DNA of 21,744 nucleotides from a virus. The translations under genes and the position numbers were made by a program. This document shows positions 1 to 7,749 of this stretch, piece by piece. How positions within the stretch are numbered: the first letter of the stretch is position 1; every line of letters starts with the position of its first letter. The stretch lies in IMG/VR virus record IMGVR_UViG_3300025417_000103, positions 1 through 21,744 of that record, one strand, 5' to 3'. The notes under the pieces are model-generated. The model saw only the letters and a program-made list of their open reading frames with translations, made no database searches and was not told the DNA's origin.

Positions 1-1
1 C

Positions 2-919
2 CCACCTCCGCCCCCACCTGCACCCCCTCCACCAGCAACGACCTCCCCGTCAACATCTAAGACGAAACCTCAAGTAACTAGTAAAGATACTGACTGGAGA
101 GTGAAACTAACACTAGCGCCCGGAGCATCGTATTTGTATAATGATCCAAATGTAAAGAATGATCCTACAAGTATATTATATCCATTGGGACCTTCTGGTA
201 CAGGTGGAATAATATTTCCTTATTTACCGCAAATTAGTTTAAGTTATCGTGCAAATTATGATAGTGCGGATATCACACATACTAATTATAAAAATTATTT
301 CTATAAAAATAGTGCTGTGGAAGACATTAACATTACAGCCGATTTTACAGCACAAGACGTTACTGAAGCAAAATATATGTTAGCGGTGATACATTTTTTC
401 AGATCAGTTACTAAAATGTTTTATGGTCAAGATACAACTCCCCCGGGCGGTACTCCCCCACCGTTATGTTATCTTAGTGGTTTAGGTGCATATCAATTTA
501 GTAACCATCCAATTGCAATTACAAATTTTTCATATAGCTTACCTAACGATGTTGATTATATTAGAACAGAAAATTTAGTAGGTGGCTTTAGTGCATCACC
601 AATTCAAACTTTAATAGCTTCTACTCCCGGTAAGGCAGGGAAACCTAGCATATTCAGTGGAATTGCAACATCAATAAACAAATTTATGTCAGAGCATAGA
701 TTAGGTGGCGCTAAACTTACCCCGGGAGCAAAACCTGTCGCCCCGTCATTTAAAAATATAGCATCTGCAATTGATCAAGTAACATATGTACCAACTAAAT
801 TACAATTGCAAATTACAGCAGTACCGATAGTAAGTAGAAAAGATATCAGTACAAACTTTAAACTTAATGGTAGTAAGAGTTATAGTTCAGGTGACTTACT
901 TAAAGGAGGATTCTGGTAA
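2..919 (+). CDS. Baseplate tail-tube cap protein, gp48-like (5' partial)
   Basis: The reading frame is open from base 2, so this is the C-terminal about 305 residues of a longer protein. A GTG at 101 is an internal Val codon, not a start: no stop lies upstream and no ribosome site precedes it. The visible part begins with a proline-rich linker (bases 2-49), then a Thr/Ser/Lys-rich stretch. A compact domain follows, with motifs WRVKLTLAPG, IIFPYLPQISLSYRANY, DFTAQDVTEAKYMLAVIHFF, RSVTKMFYGQD and an NFSYSLPNDVDYIR segment. From memory these match the tube-cap (gp48) proteins of marine T4-like phages; the gp48/gp54 pair is related to tube proteins and links the baseplate hub to the tail tube. 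The stop overlaps the next start (gp53) by one base, which suggests translational coupling. gp54 is the main alternative. The structural role is fairly sure, the exact paralogue less so. Confidence 0.65.
   Translation, partial: PPPPPPAPPPPATTSPSTSKTKPQVTSKDTDWRVKLTLAPGASYLYNDPNVKNDPTSILYPLGPSGTGGIIFPYLPQISLSYRANYDSADITHTNYKNYFYKNSAVEDINITADFTAQDVTEAKYMLAVIHFFRSVTKMFYGQDTTPPGGTPPPLCYLSGLGAYQFSNHPIAITNFSYSLPNDVDYIRTENLVGGFSASPIQTLIASTPGKAGKPSIFSGIATSINKFMSEHRLGGAKLTPGAKPVAPSFKNIASAIDQVTYVPTKLQLQITAVPIVSRKDISTNFKLNGSKSYSSGDLLKGGFW
904..909 (+). promoter_or_regulatory. Strong Shine-Dalgarno for gp53
   Basis: A perfect AGGAGG lies 9 bases before the ATG at 919, inside the 3' end of the gp48-like gene. 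It is the best ribosome site in the window and fixes the gp53 start, which overlaps the upstream stop codon (TAATG). Confidence 0.85.
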
Positions 920-1224
920 TGGCAGTCTCATATTCACAAAACAGTCCATATTATACTACTAGTGTTTATAATAATTTATTTTTAGATATTATGGACAACA
1001 GAGATATTACTCCCGATCCAACTGATGTGTATTGGCAAATTACTCAAACTTATCATATGAGACCTGATATGTTAGCATATGACTTATATGAGAACAGTCA
1101 ATTGTGGTGGGTTTTTGCACAAAGAAATCCTAATATGATTAAAGATCCATTGTTTGATTTTGTTGCAGGAACATATATATTTCTACCACAACTAGATAAT
1201 TTAAAAACACAGTTAAGTTTATAA
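919..1224 (+). CDS. 53: Baseplate wedge subunit gp53-like
   Basis: A 101-residue protein with the hallmarks of the gp53 family: an N-terminal YYTTSVYNN segment, then DITPDPTDVYWQITQTYHMR, DMLAYDLYENSQLWWVFAQR and NPNMIKDPLFDFVAGTYIFLP. The Y-x-L-Y-x-N-xx-LWW core and the following 'D P ... F ... G ... I ... P' pattern are LysM-like, as in other phage baseplate proteins. T4 gp53 is about twice as long (near 196 residues), so this is a short version consisting mostly of the core domain. In T4, gp53 joins the wedges to one another around the hub. The start is supported by the AGGAGG site, and the gene sits between a tube-cap gene and a hub/spike pair, as expected in the central baseplate cluster. 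Confidence 0.85.
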   Translation: MAVSYSQNSPYYTTSVYNNLFLDIMDNRDITPDPTDVYWQITQTYHMRPDMLAYDLYENSQLWWVFAQRNPNMIKDPLFDFVAGTYIFLPQLDNLKTQLSL

Positions 1225-1225
1225 T

Positions 1226-4069
1226 ATGGATATATCTCAAGTTACTAGCCCAGATGGTAGTTATACTAGATATAATACTAGTACCCTAACACCAAATACT
1301 ACTACAGTAGAAAAATGGAATAAGGACGGTACATTAGCAAGTTCTCAAGAAGTACCTACTAATTCATTAGCCAACGTGGATAAAGGTACGCCTGTAGTTG
1401 ATAATACTCAATCAAGTGCACCTCAAAAAGGTGTTTCATATGTAAATAAGTTAGGTGATGAAAGTGAAAAAGAGTTTCAGGCTACAAAAGCAAATAATTT
1501 AGCACAACAAAAAGCAGATGATGCTTTGTATGAAACTGTTAAAGTACCGGATGCAAATTATAAAGATGGGTATAGATACGATAAAGTACTGAAAACACCA
1601 AAACCAACTGACCAACTTAATACTCTAACAAAAGAAGTTAATGATGATTCAGGTAAAAACAGTACAACACCAGCCACACCCATACAAGTAGATACCCCGG
1701 GTAACCAAAATAAAATTCCAACCAGAGATAATCCTTTATCTGCATTTTCTAGTTACACATACAACATAAGTTTGTATATGATTAACCCTGATTCTTTTAA
1801 TCAATATCTTAATAAAGGTACAGTTCCTAGTGACTGGGAATTAATATGTCGTAGCGGTGGTATTAATAATAGTTTAGATAAAGATAGTGCTAATATAAGA
1901 CCAGATGGGTTTGATTTAGACTACTTCATAGACAATTTACATATTACTACTGCTATTAGCAGTCAGGAAACATTGAGTCCTGCAACTAGTTTTGATTATC
2001 AATTTCAGGTAACAGAACCATATGGATTTACTTTTCCAACTAGATTAGTTAAAGCAGCAGAACAAATGCAAAAAAAGGGCGATACTACAGGAAGCAAACC
2101 GGCAACAAAAACAATAACTGCACTAGCAACAAATTTCATGTTGGTCATAAGATTTTATGGGTATGATAGTAAAGGTAATTTAGTAACTAATACTAAGTAC
2201 CCATTGGCTGATAATGTAACAGATAGCAATGCTTTGTTTGAAAGAACATTCCCTATTATAATATATTCGTTTGATTTTAAACTAGATAACAAAATGGTAG
2301 TTTATAATATCAAAGCGAAATCAGCACCAGAACAATATGCATATAGTAAAACTGCTATGGAAATTCCTGAAACTATCTCAGTAAAGGGAGAAACAGTACA
2401 GGATGTATTACAAGGTTCCGATGAAACTAATAATAAACCAAACATATTGGGTTTAATGCAAGCATTGAATGATTACCAAAAAAGTTTGAAAGACAAAGAA
2501 CAAATTGAAGAACCTGATACTTATAAAATATTATTCGAACCTAATTCCGGTATTGATGTTGCAATGGTAACTGACCAATCTAATTCAGTAGTTAAAAGTA
2601 AAACTCCAAATTCACCTGTGACATCAGCGAATCAAGTTAACGTAAAAAACGAAACTAAAGCTAGTGACATATCTACTAATATGAGATCCATAACTTTTAA
2701 TAAAGGTGATACTATATTACAATGTATTGATACAGTTATATCTCAAAGTTCTTATATATTAGATAAATTAAAAAATAAACCTGATGAAAAAGTAGCAGAA
2801 GTTAAAAAACAAGATAAAGACTATACAGCTAATACTCCTGAAGAATTTGCATGGTACTCAGTAATACCAACAGTACAATTTGGTAAGTATGACAACAAAA
2901 GAAATACATACTCAAAAACTGTGACTTATGTAATAAAACGATATGAGACACCTTATATTAAATCACCCAACGTGGCTAAAACTTTACCATATTATGGTCC
3001 TTATAAAAGATATAAACATTGGTACATGAGCGGTGACACCCAACCAGGTGTTAAATTACAAGAAAAAGAAATTATAAGTTACGATCTTCAATATAATTTA
3101 TTGTACATAAACCTAGCAGGTACTGGAACAGATGCTCCTTTAGCTGAAACTAATAGCACCGCACAAACACAAATCTCTGGTGGTGGAACCAATCCTCAAG
3201 GCCGTTTACCAGGTACAGTAGATAAAGCATTGTCTTCAGTTAAAACTTTTTTGTACAGTCAAGGAGATCAAATAAAAGCAAAAATTGTAATATTAGGAGA
3301 TCCTGATTTCTTATTAACTTCTTCTGGTAAAGGCGCCGATGAAATTATTAATAATAAATGGGAAACAAGTGATAAAACAATCAACTCAGCCTCAGGACAG
3401 GTATTTATTGAAATTGAGTTTAGAAATGCAGATGACTATGATACACGTGGTAGCGGGTTGATGAATATAACTAAAGATGGTGATATATTGTTTTGGGATT
3501 ATCCTCAAAATATTAAAAAAACTTCACCACAGGGTATTATATATAATGTTTGGCAAGTTCTTAGTTCATTTGAACACGGGTTATTTAGACAAGAATTAAA
3601 AATAGCCCCGCCAAATTTTAATGAATATTTAGATCCTAATGATACAAAACAAGATGAAACTGCACGTGAAGATGCAGACCCTAACAGTAACCCAACTGAT
3701 AAACGTTTGGCTGCCGGAACACAAACTGCAAATGGATCTACAACTAGTACCCCGGTAAAAAAATATCCCACAATAAAACCTACAATTAAGCCATCTTTGA
3801 CAAATTCGTTTACACCATCACCTAATTCGCTACAATTACCAGGAACCGTACCCCCACTAACAACTAATAAATTGACAGCTGGATTGGCTAATACGGAATC
3901 CGGTAAGCCGTTATCAGCCTTTAATGTAGCTAATGATGATAAAAGTGGGTATAATGTAGACTTAAGTCAAGCAGAACCTTATGTAAGTTCAGGTAGACTT
4001 CCAAGTACATCTCCTGATAGTTCAAGTAACAAAGTTTTAAGAAATCCAAGAACCGGAAGGCCATGGTAA
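1226..4069 (+). CDS. Large virion structural protein, candidate baseplate hub (gp27-type role)
   Basis: A 947-residue protein. Residues 1-165 are hydrophilic and rich in Lys, Asn, Thr and Gln, probably disordered. A folded core starts near residue 171 with SYTYNISLYMINPDSFNQYL and runs to about residue 800. Near residue 486 is SITFNKGDTILQCIDTVI, near 691 GDPDFLLT, and at 770-793 GIIYNVWQVLSSFEHGLFRQ followed by a hydrophobic strand. These three elements in this order recall the hub proteins of contractile tails (gp27/gpD type), and the position directly before the gp5-like spike fits. The last about 150 residues are rich in Pro, Thr, Ser and Asn with no obvious fold. T4 gp27 is only about 390 residues, so this would be a much enlarged version. 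No strong Shine-Dalgarno is visible; the ATG lies 1 base after the gp53 stop, so coupled translation is likely. The structural role is likely; the gp27 assignment is inference. Confidence 0.6.
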   Translation: MDISQVTSPDGSYTRYNTSTLTPNTTTVEKWNKDGTLASSQEVPTNSLANVDKGTPVVDNTQSSAPQKGVSYVNKLGDESEKEFQATKANNLAQQKADDALYETVKVPDANYKDGYRYDKVLKTPKPTDQLNTLTKEVNDDSGKNSTTPATPIQVDTPGNQNKIPTRDNPLSAFSSYTYNISLYMINPDSFNQYLNKGTVPSDWELICRSGGINNSLDKDSANIRPDGFDLDYFIDNLHITTAISSQETLSPATSFDYQFQVTEPYGFTFPTRLVKAAEQMQKKGDTTGSKPATKTITALATNFMLVIRFYGYDSKGNLVTNTKYPLADNVTDSNALFERTFPIIIYSFDFKLDNKMVVYNIKAKSAPEQYAYSKTAMEIPETISVKGETVQDVLQGSDETNNKPNILGLMQALNDYQKSLKDKEQIEEPDTYKILFEPNSGIDVAMVTDQSNSVVKSKTPNSPVTSANQVNVKNETKASDISTNMRSITFNKGDTILQCIDTVISQSSYILDKLKNKPDEKVAEVKKQDKDYTANTPEEFAWYSVIPTVQFGKYDNKRNTYSKTVTYVIKRYETPYIKSPNVAKTLPYYGPYKRYKHWYMSGDTQPGVKLQEKEIISYDLQYNLLYINLAGTGTDAPLAETNSTAQTQISGGGTNPQGRLPGTVDKALSSVKTFLYSQGDQIKAKIVILGDPDFLLTSSGKGADEIINNKWETSDKTINSASGQVFIEIEFRNADDYDTRGSGLMNITKDGDILFWDYPQNIKKTSPQGIIYNVWQVLSSFEHGLFRQELKIAPPNFNEYLDPNDTKQDETAREDADPNSNPTDKRLAAGTQTANGSTTSTPVKKYPTIKPTIKPSLTNSFTPSPNSLQLPGTVPPLTTNKLTAGLANTESGKPLSAFNVANDDKSGYNVDLSQAEPYVSSGRLPSTSPDSSSNKVLRNPRTGRPW
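4055..4060 (+). promoter_or_regulatory. Probable ribosome site of the spike gene
   Basis: GGAAGG ends 12 bases before the ATG at 4073 and lies within the last codons of the preceding gene. The spacing is slightly long but no better site exists, and the ATG follows the upstream stop by 3 bases. Confidence 0.5.
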
Positions 4070-4072
4070 TAT

Positions 4073-7000
4073 ATGTCAGCTAATGAAAATCTAATTAAAT
4101 TATTTGGTGCATATAGCACTAACAAAGATACTAGGGGCGGTGCTCAAACTATCCCCAGTGCAGTTATAGGTATTGTTAAAAACAATATTGATCCAACTCG
4201 CAGCGGTAGAGTTGAAGTATACTTAGTAAGAGGTAATAGTAGTGATCAGGATAATCCTGCTAGTTGGGTACCTGTTAACTATATGAGTCCTTTCTTTGGA
4301 TATACGACAAATGGGGCAAGTACTAGTGATGATGGAAAATATTTAGGTAATCCTAATAGTTATGGAATGTGGATGACACCCCCTGATGTAGGGACTCAAG
4401 TGTTATGTGTATTCTTAAACGGTGATCCTAACTTTGGTTATTACATAGGTTCATTACCTTTACCTGGATTAACATTCATGGTGCCTGCAGTAGGTGCAAG
4501 CGATTATTTGTTGGCTAATTCAAGTGAAGCACAAAGTTATGGTGGTGCTAAAAGATTACCAGTAACTGAATATAATAATGCAAATAAAAAATTAGATGAT
4601 AGCCCCGGAGTTGTTTATAGTCCAAGACCTGTACATAGTTATCAGGCAGCTATATTATTCAAGCAGGGATTGATAAAAGATACTGATAGAGGAACTATTG
4701 GTAGCAGTAGTATGCGTGAAAGTCCTAGTAAAGTATTTGGTATAAGTACACCCGGAAGACCTATATACAAGGGTGGATATACTGATGATACAATTGCTGG
4801 CGCTATTAAATCTAATGCACCAGATGATAGTTTTCAAATAACAGGTCGTAGAGGCGGACATAGTTTTGTTATGGACGACGGTGACGTTACGGGCAAAGAT
4901 CAATTAATAAGATTACGTACTGCTACGGGTCATATGATAATGATGAATGACTATGCTCAAACATTAATTATTATGCATGCCAATGGTCAAAGTTATATTG
5001 AATTGGGTCGTGAGGGTACAATTGACATGTACTCTACTAACTCAGTAAACATTAGAACTGAAGGTGATTTAAATTTACATGCAGATAGAAATATAAACAT
5101 AAATGCAGTTGGTGATTTAAGTATGTCTGCTAAAAATCTTAAAATGGAAAGTTTAAAAGATACTACTCAATATGCTGGTGCAAAATATAATGCTTACGCA
5201 AAAGGCGACTATACTATTAAAGGTGAAAGTAATTATGCAGTTGATGTCGCCGGCGATTTAGGATTAAAAAGTTCAGGTACTGTATTTTTAAACGGTGGAA
5301 AAAATAAACCAAACATTAAAATTAATAGCGGTACTATATCAGTAACACCACCTAAGGTATCTCAACATAAAGTAAATGCATTATCAGATACGTTGTATGA
5401 TAGTACTAAAGGATATAACTCTGCACCTGCTTATATGTCTAGTATTGTTAATCGTGCACCAGCGCATATGCCATGGGATATGGCAGGTAAAGGGGTTGAT
5501 GTATCAACAAATAAAAGTTCTAGCGCTGCTTTTGCTGCATTACCATCTAGTCAAATACAAGCATTAAATAGTGCAGTTGGTACTGCTTCCGCAGTTACTA
5601 ATCCTAACTTAATGGCAACAGTACCTGATCTAAGCGCAGCAGCAAACGCATCAAGCACATTAGATAAAGGTGCAATGACAGGTTTAGTGTCACAAATGGC
5701 AGTTGCAGCACAAAACGGACCAGCCGGAGCAGCAATAGCATCAGTCGGTGGTGCAGGTGCAGGAGTACTAAGTAATGGAACAACATCAACCGCAGTAGTA
5801 GGTGCATTTGCTATGTCACCAAATCAATTAGAAGATGCTGGTGTAATTAAACCAGGATCAGCTACAGCAGTAAATGCAAGTGTCGCTAAAGGTGCAAGTG
5901 TTCAAAATGCAATGCCAGATAATATCTTTACTGGACAAAATGGTACGAATAGTTTAAATCAATTTCTTAACAACACGCCTGCACAAGCTGCCGGTGCTGC
6001 AAACTTATTGAATAAGAGTGAAAGTAGTTTGATTAGTTCAGGTATACTTTCTGGAAACGAACATTCTACACAAACAAGTGGATTAATTTTAAGCACTGCT
6101 ATGGCAGGATTAGGTCCAACTGCAAACTTTTTATCAAGTACAGGATCGGTACCCGGGGTATCTGCTCTTACTGGTCAAGGATTAAGTACGTCAGTAGCAA
6201 ATCAATTAAATGGTTCTCCTGCTGATTTGATTGCTGGTGGTAACGCTGCCGGCGCACTTGCGGATAAAGCAATGTCAACATTAAGCGGTGTACCCTTAGG
6301 TGGCATTGATGTAACCGCAGCACTTAAAGGTTTTGCGTCTGGATTATTTTCAACTGTATTAAGCGCATTCAAAAGTTTTACGCCTAATGTACCACAAAAT
6401 TTATCTACTATATCAAGTGCATCAGGTGCATCATCATTGGCTAGTGGAGCAAATTTAGGTGCTTTGGCTGGTGCAGCGGGGCAAGTAGCAAGTCAGGCAG
6501 CAAGTGCAGGTGTTCAGGCTGCACTTGCAAGCAATCCAGAATTATCAGCGGGGCTAGCAATCGCAAATCAAGTAAGTAGTGGAAAACCAATTACTGCTCA
6601 AAGTCTTGCCGGCGCAGCTATTTCAAGTGAAGTACCAGGTGTTAATCCAACTGCCTTAGGTGGCGTACCAAGTGGTGCAGTAGCACTAGACACAAGTAGT
6701 ATTCCGTCAAGTGCAGGAACACAAAATATATCTGGTGCTATAAGTTCATTAGCCGGCGCAGCAGGTACTAGTTCTTTGGGAACAAGTATAGCATCTGCAC
6801 AAAGTGCATTGGGTGGTAGTTCATTATCTGATATAGCAGGGGCAGGGTTAGCACCAAGTCAATTAAGTAGTCTTAATGCATTGTTTAGTACAATAGGTGG
6901 AGGAGCATTAAATATTAGCTTACCAAGTATTAAAACTAATAGTTTTGATACCAGCGGTATGGCCTCAACTACAAAAGGTTTAACTGTCCCCGGAGTTCCA

Positions 7001-7243
7001 CCTTTGTCTTTTGGTACAAAGAATACTGCACCGGCAACTACTTCAAGTGATATCATATCACTTAATCAACAGATAGATGCAGCAGAAGCCGAATGTAAAA
7101 AATTATTTGCTGCATATGAAACAACAAAAGCACAATATGGGTATGAAAGTGCTCAAGCAAAAGAGGCCCTACACCAATATTCAGTGGGTGTACAAAAAGC
7201 AGAAGATTTAGAAGAAAAGTTATCTAAAACTAAAGCAGTATAA
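4073..7243 (+). CDS. 5: Baseplate central spike, gp5/VgrG-like, without lysozyme domain
   Basis: A 1,056-residue protein. Residues about 27-132 form an OB-fold typical of gp5/VgrG: AVIGIVKNNIDPTRSGRVEV, then SWVPVNYMSPFFG, PPDVGTQVLCVFLNGDPNFG and YYIGSLPLPG. Residues about 262-415 resemble the spike's triple-stranded beta-helix: GHSFVMDDGD, LIRLRTATGHMIMMND, then short alternating repeats such as INIRTEGDLNLHADRN-like strands (SVNIRTEGDLNLHADRNINI, AVGDLSMSA, AVDVAGDLGLKSSGTV). The roughly 130 residues between the two show nothing like the T4 gp5 lysozyme. Residues about 485-950 are a long Ala/Gly/Ser-rich extension; within it 578-690 (SPNQLEDAGVIKPG, FTGQNGTNSLNQFL, SSGILSG) looks like a discrete helical module. 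The end (about 996-1056) is a charged coiled coil. It would trimerise under the hub and pierce the outer membrane. Assignment is firm for the N-terminal half; the extension's function is unknown. Confidence 0.87.
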   Translation: MSANENLIKLFGAYSTNKDTRGGAQTIPSAVIGIVKNNIDPTRSGRVEVYLVRGNSSDQDNPASWVPVNYMSPFFGYTTNGASTSDDGKYLGNPNSYGMWMTPPDVGTQVLCVFLNGDPNFGYYIGSLPLPGLTFMVPAVGASDYLLANSSEAQSYGGAKRLPVTEYNNANKKLDDSPGVVYSPRPVHSYQAAILFKQGLIKDTDRGTIGSSSMRESPSKVFGISTPGRPIYKGGYTDDTIAGAIKSNAPDDSFQITGRRGGHSFVMDDGDVTGKDQLIRLRTATGHMIMMNDYAQTLIIMHANGQSYIELGREGTIDMYSTNSVNIRTEGDLNLHADRNININAVGDLSMSAKNLKMESLKDTTQYAGAKYNAYAKGDYTIKGESNYAVDVAGDLGLKSSGTVFLNGGKNKPNIKINSGTISVTPPKVSQHKVNALSDTLYDSTKGYNSAPAYMSSIVNRAPAHMPWDMAGKGVDVSTNKSSSAAFAALPSSQIQALNSAVGTASAVTNPNLMATVPDLSAAANASSTLDKGAMTGLVSQMAVAAQNGPAGAAIASVGGAGAGVLSNGTTSTAVVGAFAMSPNQLEDAGVIKPGSATAVNASVAKGASVQNAMPDNIFTGQNGTNSLNQFLNNTPAQAAGAANLLNKSESSLISSGILSGNEHSTQTSGLILSTAMAGLGPTANFLSSTGSVPGVSALTGQGLSTSVANQLNGSPADLIAGGNAAGALADKAMSTLSGVPLGGIDVTAALKGFASGLFSTVLSAFKSFTPNVPQNLSTISSASGASSLASGANLGALAGAAGQVASQAASAGVQAALASNPELSAGLAIANQVSSGKPITAQSLAGAAISSEVPGVNPTALGGVPSGAVALDTSSIPSSAGTQNISGAISSLAGAAGTSSLGTSIASAQSALGGSSLSDIAGAGLAPSQLSSLNALFSTIGGGALNISLPSIKTNSFDTSGMASTTKGLTVPGVPPLSFGTKNTAPATTSSDIISLNQQIDAAEAECKKLFAAYETTKAQYGYESAQAKEALHQYSVGVQKAEDLEEKLSKTKAV
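5527..6916 (+). repeat. Ala/Gly/Ser-rich low-complexity region of the spike protein
   Basis: This part of the spike gene (residues about 485-948) codes for runs such as GALAGAAGQVASQAASAG and ISSLAGAAGTSSLG. The 9-mer GCCGGCGCA recurs at 6248, 6608 and 6752, each time encoding Ala-Gly-Ala, and stands out against the AT-rich background. It is degenerate rather than a tandem array. Confidence 0.6.
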
Positions 7244-7244
7244 A

Positions 7245-7248
7245 AGGA
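7245..7248 (+). promoter_or_regulatory. Ribosome site of gp25
   Basis: AGGA lies 7 bases before the ATG at 7256, directly after the spike stop codon, in the 12-base gap between the two genes. Confidence 0.65.
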
Positions 7249-7255
7249 AATAATC

Positions 7256-7705
7256 ATGGCAACATACATAGGATTCAGTACTCAACACGTAGAAAATATA
7301 AGATCGACCGGACAACCCAGGGGGATTAATAACTCTGTTGGAACAAGCAATCAAACTGTTAGAACCGGAAAGAATTTTAGAAGCGTAGATGAACAACTAG
7401 TTATACAAGACTTTATTAATTCATTGAATATAACACAAGGTGAAATACCCGGAAACCCAGCATATGGGACTATTCTTTGGAGCTTTATCTTTGAACCAAA
7501 CACAACTGATGTAAGAACTGCCTTAGAAGAAGAAGTTACCAGAGTTGTTGCAACTGATCCTAGAATAACATTAAACACTTTAACGACTACTACATATGAG
7601 GCTGGTATTATGATGGAATTGGAGCTTGCAATAAATCCATTCAATAACCCCATTGACTTATCAGTAACATTTGATCAAGCATCAGGAACCGCAACATTAA
7701 GTTAA
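7256..7705 (+). CDS. 25: Baseplate wedge subunit gp25
   Basis: A 149-residue protein, close to the size of T4 gp25 (132 residues). It has the gp25/gpW family signature: NSLNITQGEIPGNPAYGT, then a LWSFIFEPN strand-turn, a helix with a conserved acidic run (ALEEEVTRVV) and DPRITLNTL, followed by a C-terminal beta hairpin (GIMMELELAINPFNNPIDLSV). The FEP and DPRI motifs are the family core. gp25 sits at the sheath-baseplate junction and, with gp6 and gp53, forms the core bundle of the wedge that passes the trigger to the sheath. Its place just before gp6 fits. The Shine-Dalgarno AGGA supports the start. Confidence 0.92.
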   Translation: MATYIGFSTQHVENIRSTGQPRGINNSVGTSNQTVRTGKNFRSVDEQLVIQDFINSLNITQGEIPGNPAYGTILWSFIFEPNTTDVRTALEEEVTRVVATDPRITLNTLTTTTYEAGIMMELELAINPFNNPIDLSVTFDQASGTATLS

Positions 7706-7721
7706 AAACACGGTTTTTAAC
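7701..7721 (+). terminator. Perfect hairpin after gp25 (possible terminator or processing site)
   Basis: The arms GTTAAAAAC and GTTTTTAAC are perfect reverse complements separated by the loop ACG. The left arm overlaps the gp25 stop codon. The stem is 9 bp but has only two G-C pairs, and no T-run follows, so it is not a classic intrinsic terminator. It may stabilise the 3' end of the upstream mRNA or mark the junction between two transcripts, because a promoter-like sequence follows at once. Confidence 0.4.
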
Positions 7722-7724
7722 TAC

Positions 7725-7732
7725 GATAAATA
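7725..7732 (+). promoter_or_regulatory. Candidate T4-type late promoter before gp6
   Basis: GATAAATA matches the T4 late promoter box TATAAATA at 7 of 8 positions. It lies in the largest intergenic gap of the window, just after the hairpin and 17 bases before the gp6 ATG. A start site about 6 bases downstream would give a short leader of about 12 bases with an AAGAGA ribosome site. Such short AT-rich boxes arise by chance in this composition, so only position supports it. Confidence 0.4.
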
Positions 7733-7749
7733 TATAAAAGAGATTATCT

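Noticed and set aside
425-760. Clusters of CCCGGG/CCCCGG-type sequences in an AT-rich background
   Set aside because: Nearly all encode Pro-Gly dipeptides in the proper frame, so they follow from protein sequence; spacing shows no regular pattern.
101-919. GTG at 101 as the start of the first gene
   Set aside because: The frame is open upstream to base 2 with protein-like proline-rich sequence, and no ribosome site precedes the GTG; it is an internal Val codon.
1250-1290. Frequent ACTAGT palindromes through the window
   Set aside because: They mostly encode Thr-Ser with the preferred ACT and AGT codons; no array-like spacing or special placement.
3505-3771. Minus-strand open frame
   Set aside because: Lies wholly opposite a well-supported structural gene, with no ribosome site and no recognisable product. 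The same applies to the other minus-strand frames at 4655-4903, 5604-5807, 6859-7056, 7351-7653, 8536-8784, 9039-9251, 9534-9722, 13056-13262 and 20494-20748.
5376-5567. Plus-strand small open frame inside the spike gene
   Set aside because: Out-of-frame shadow of the spike coding sequence; Leu/Ile/His-rich composition is an artefact of the frame shift.
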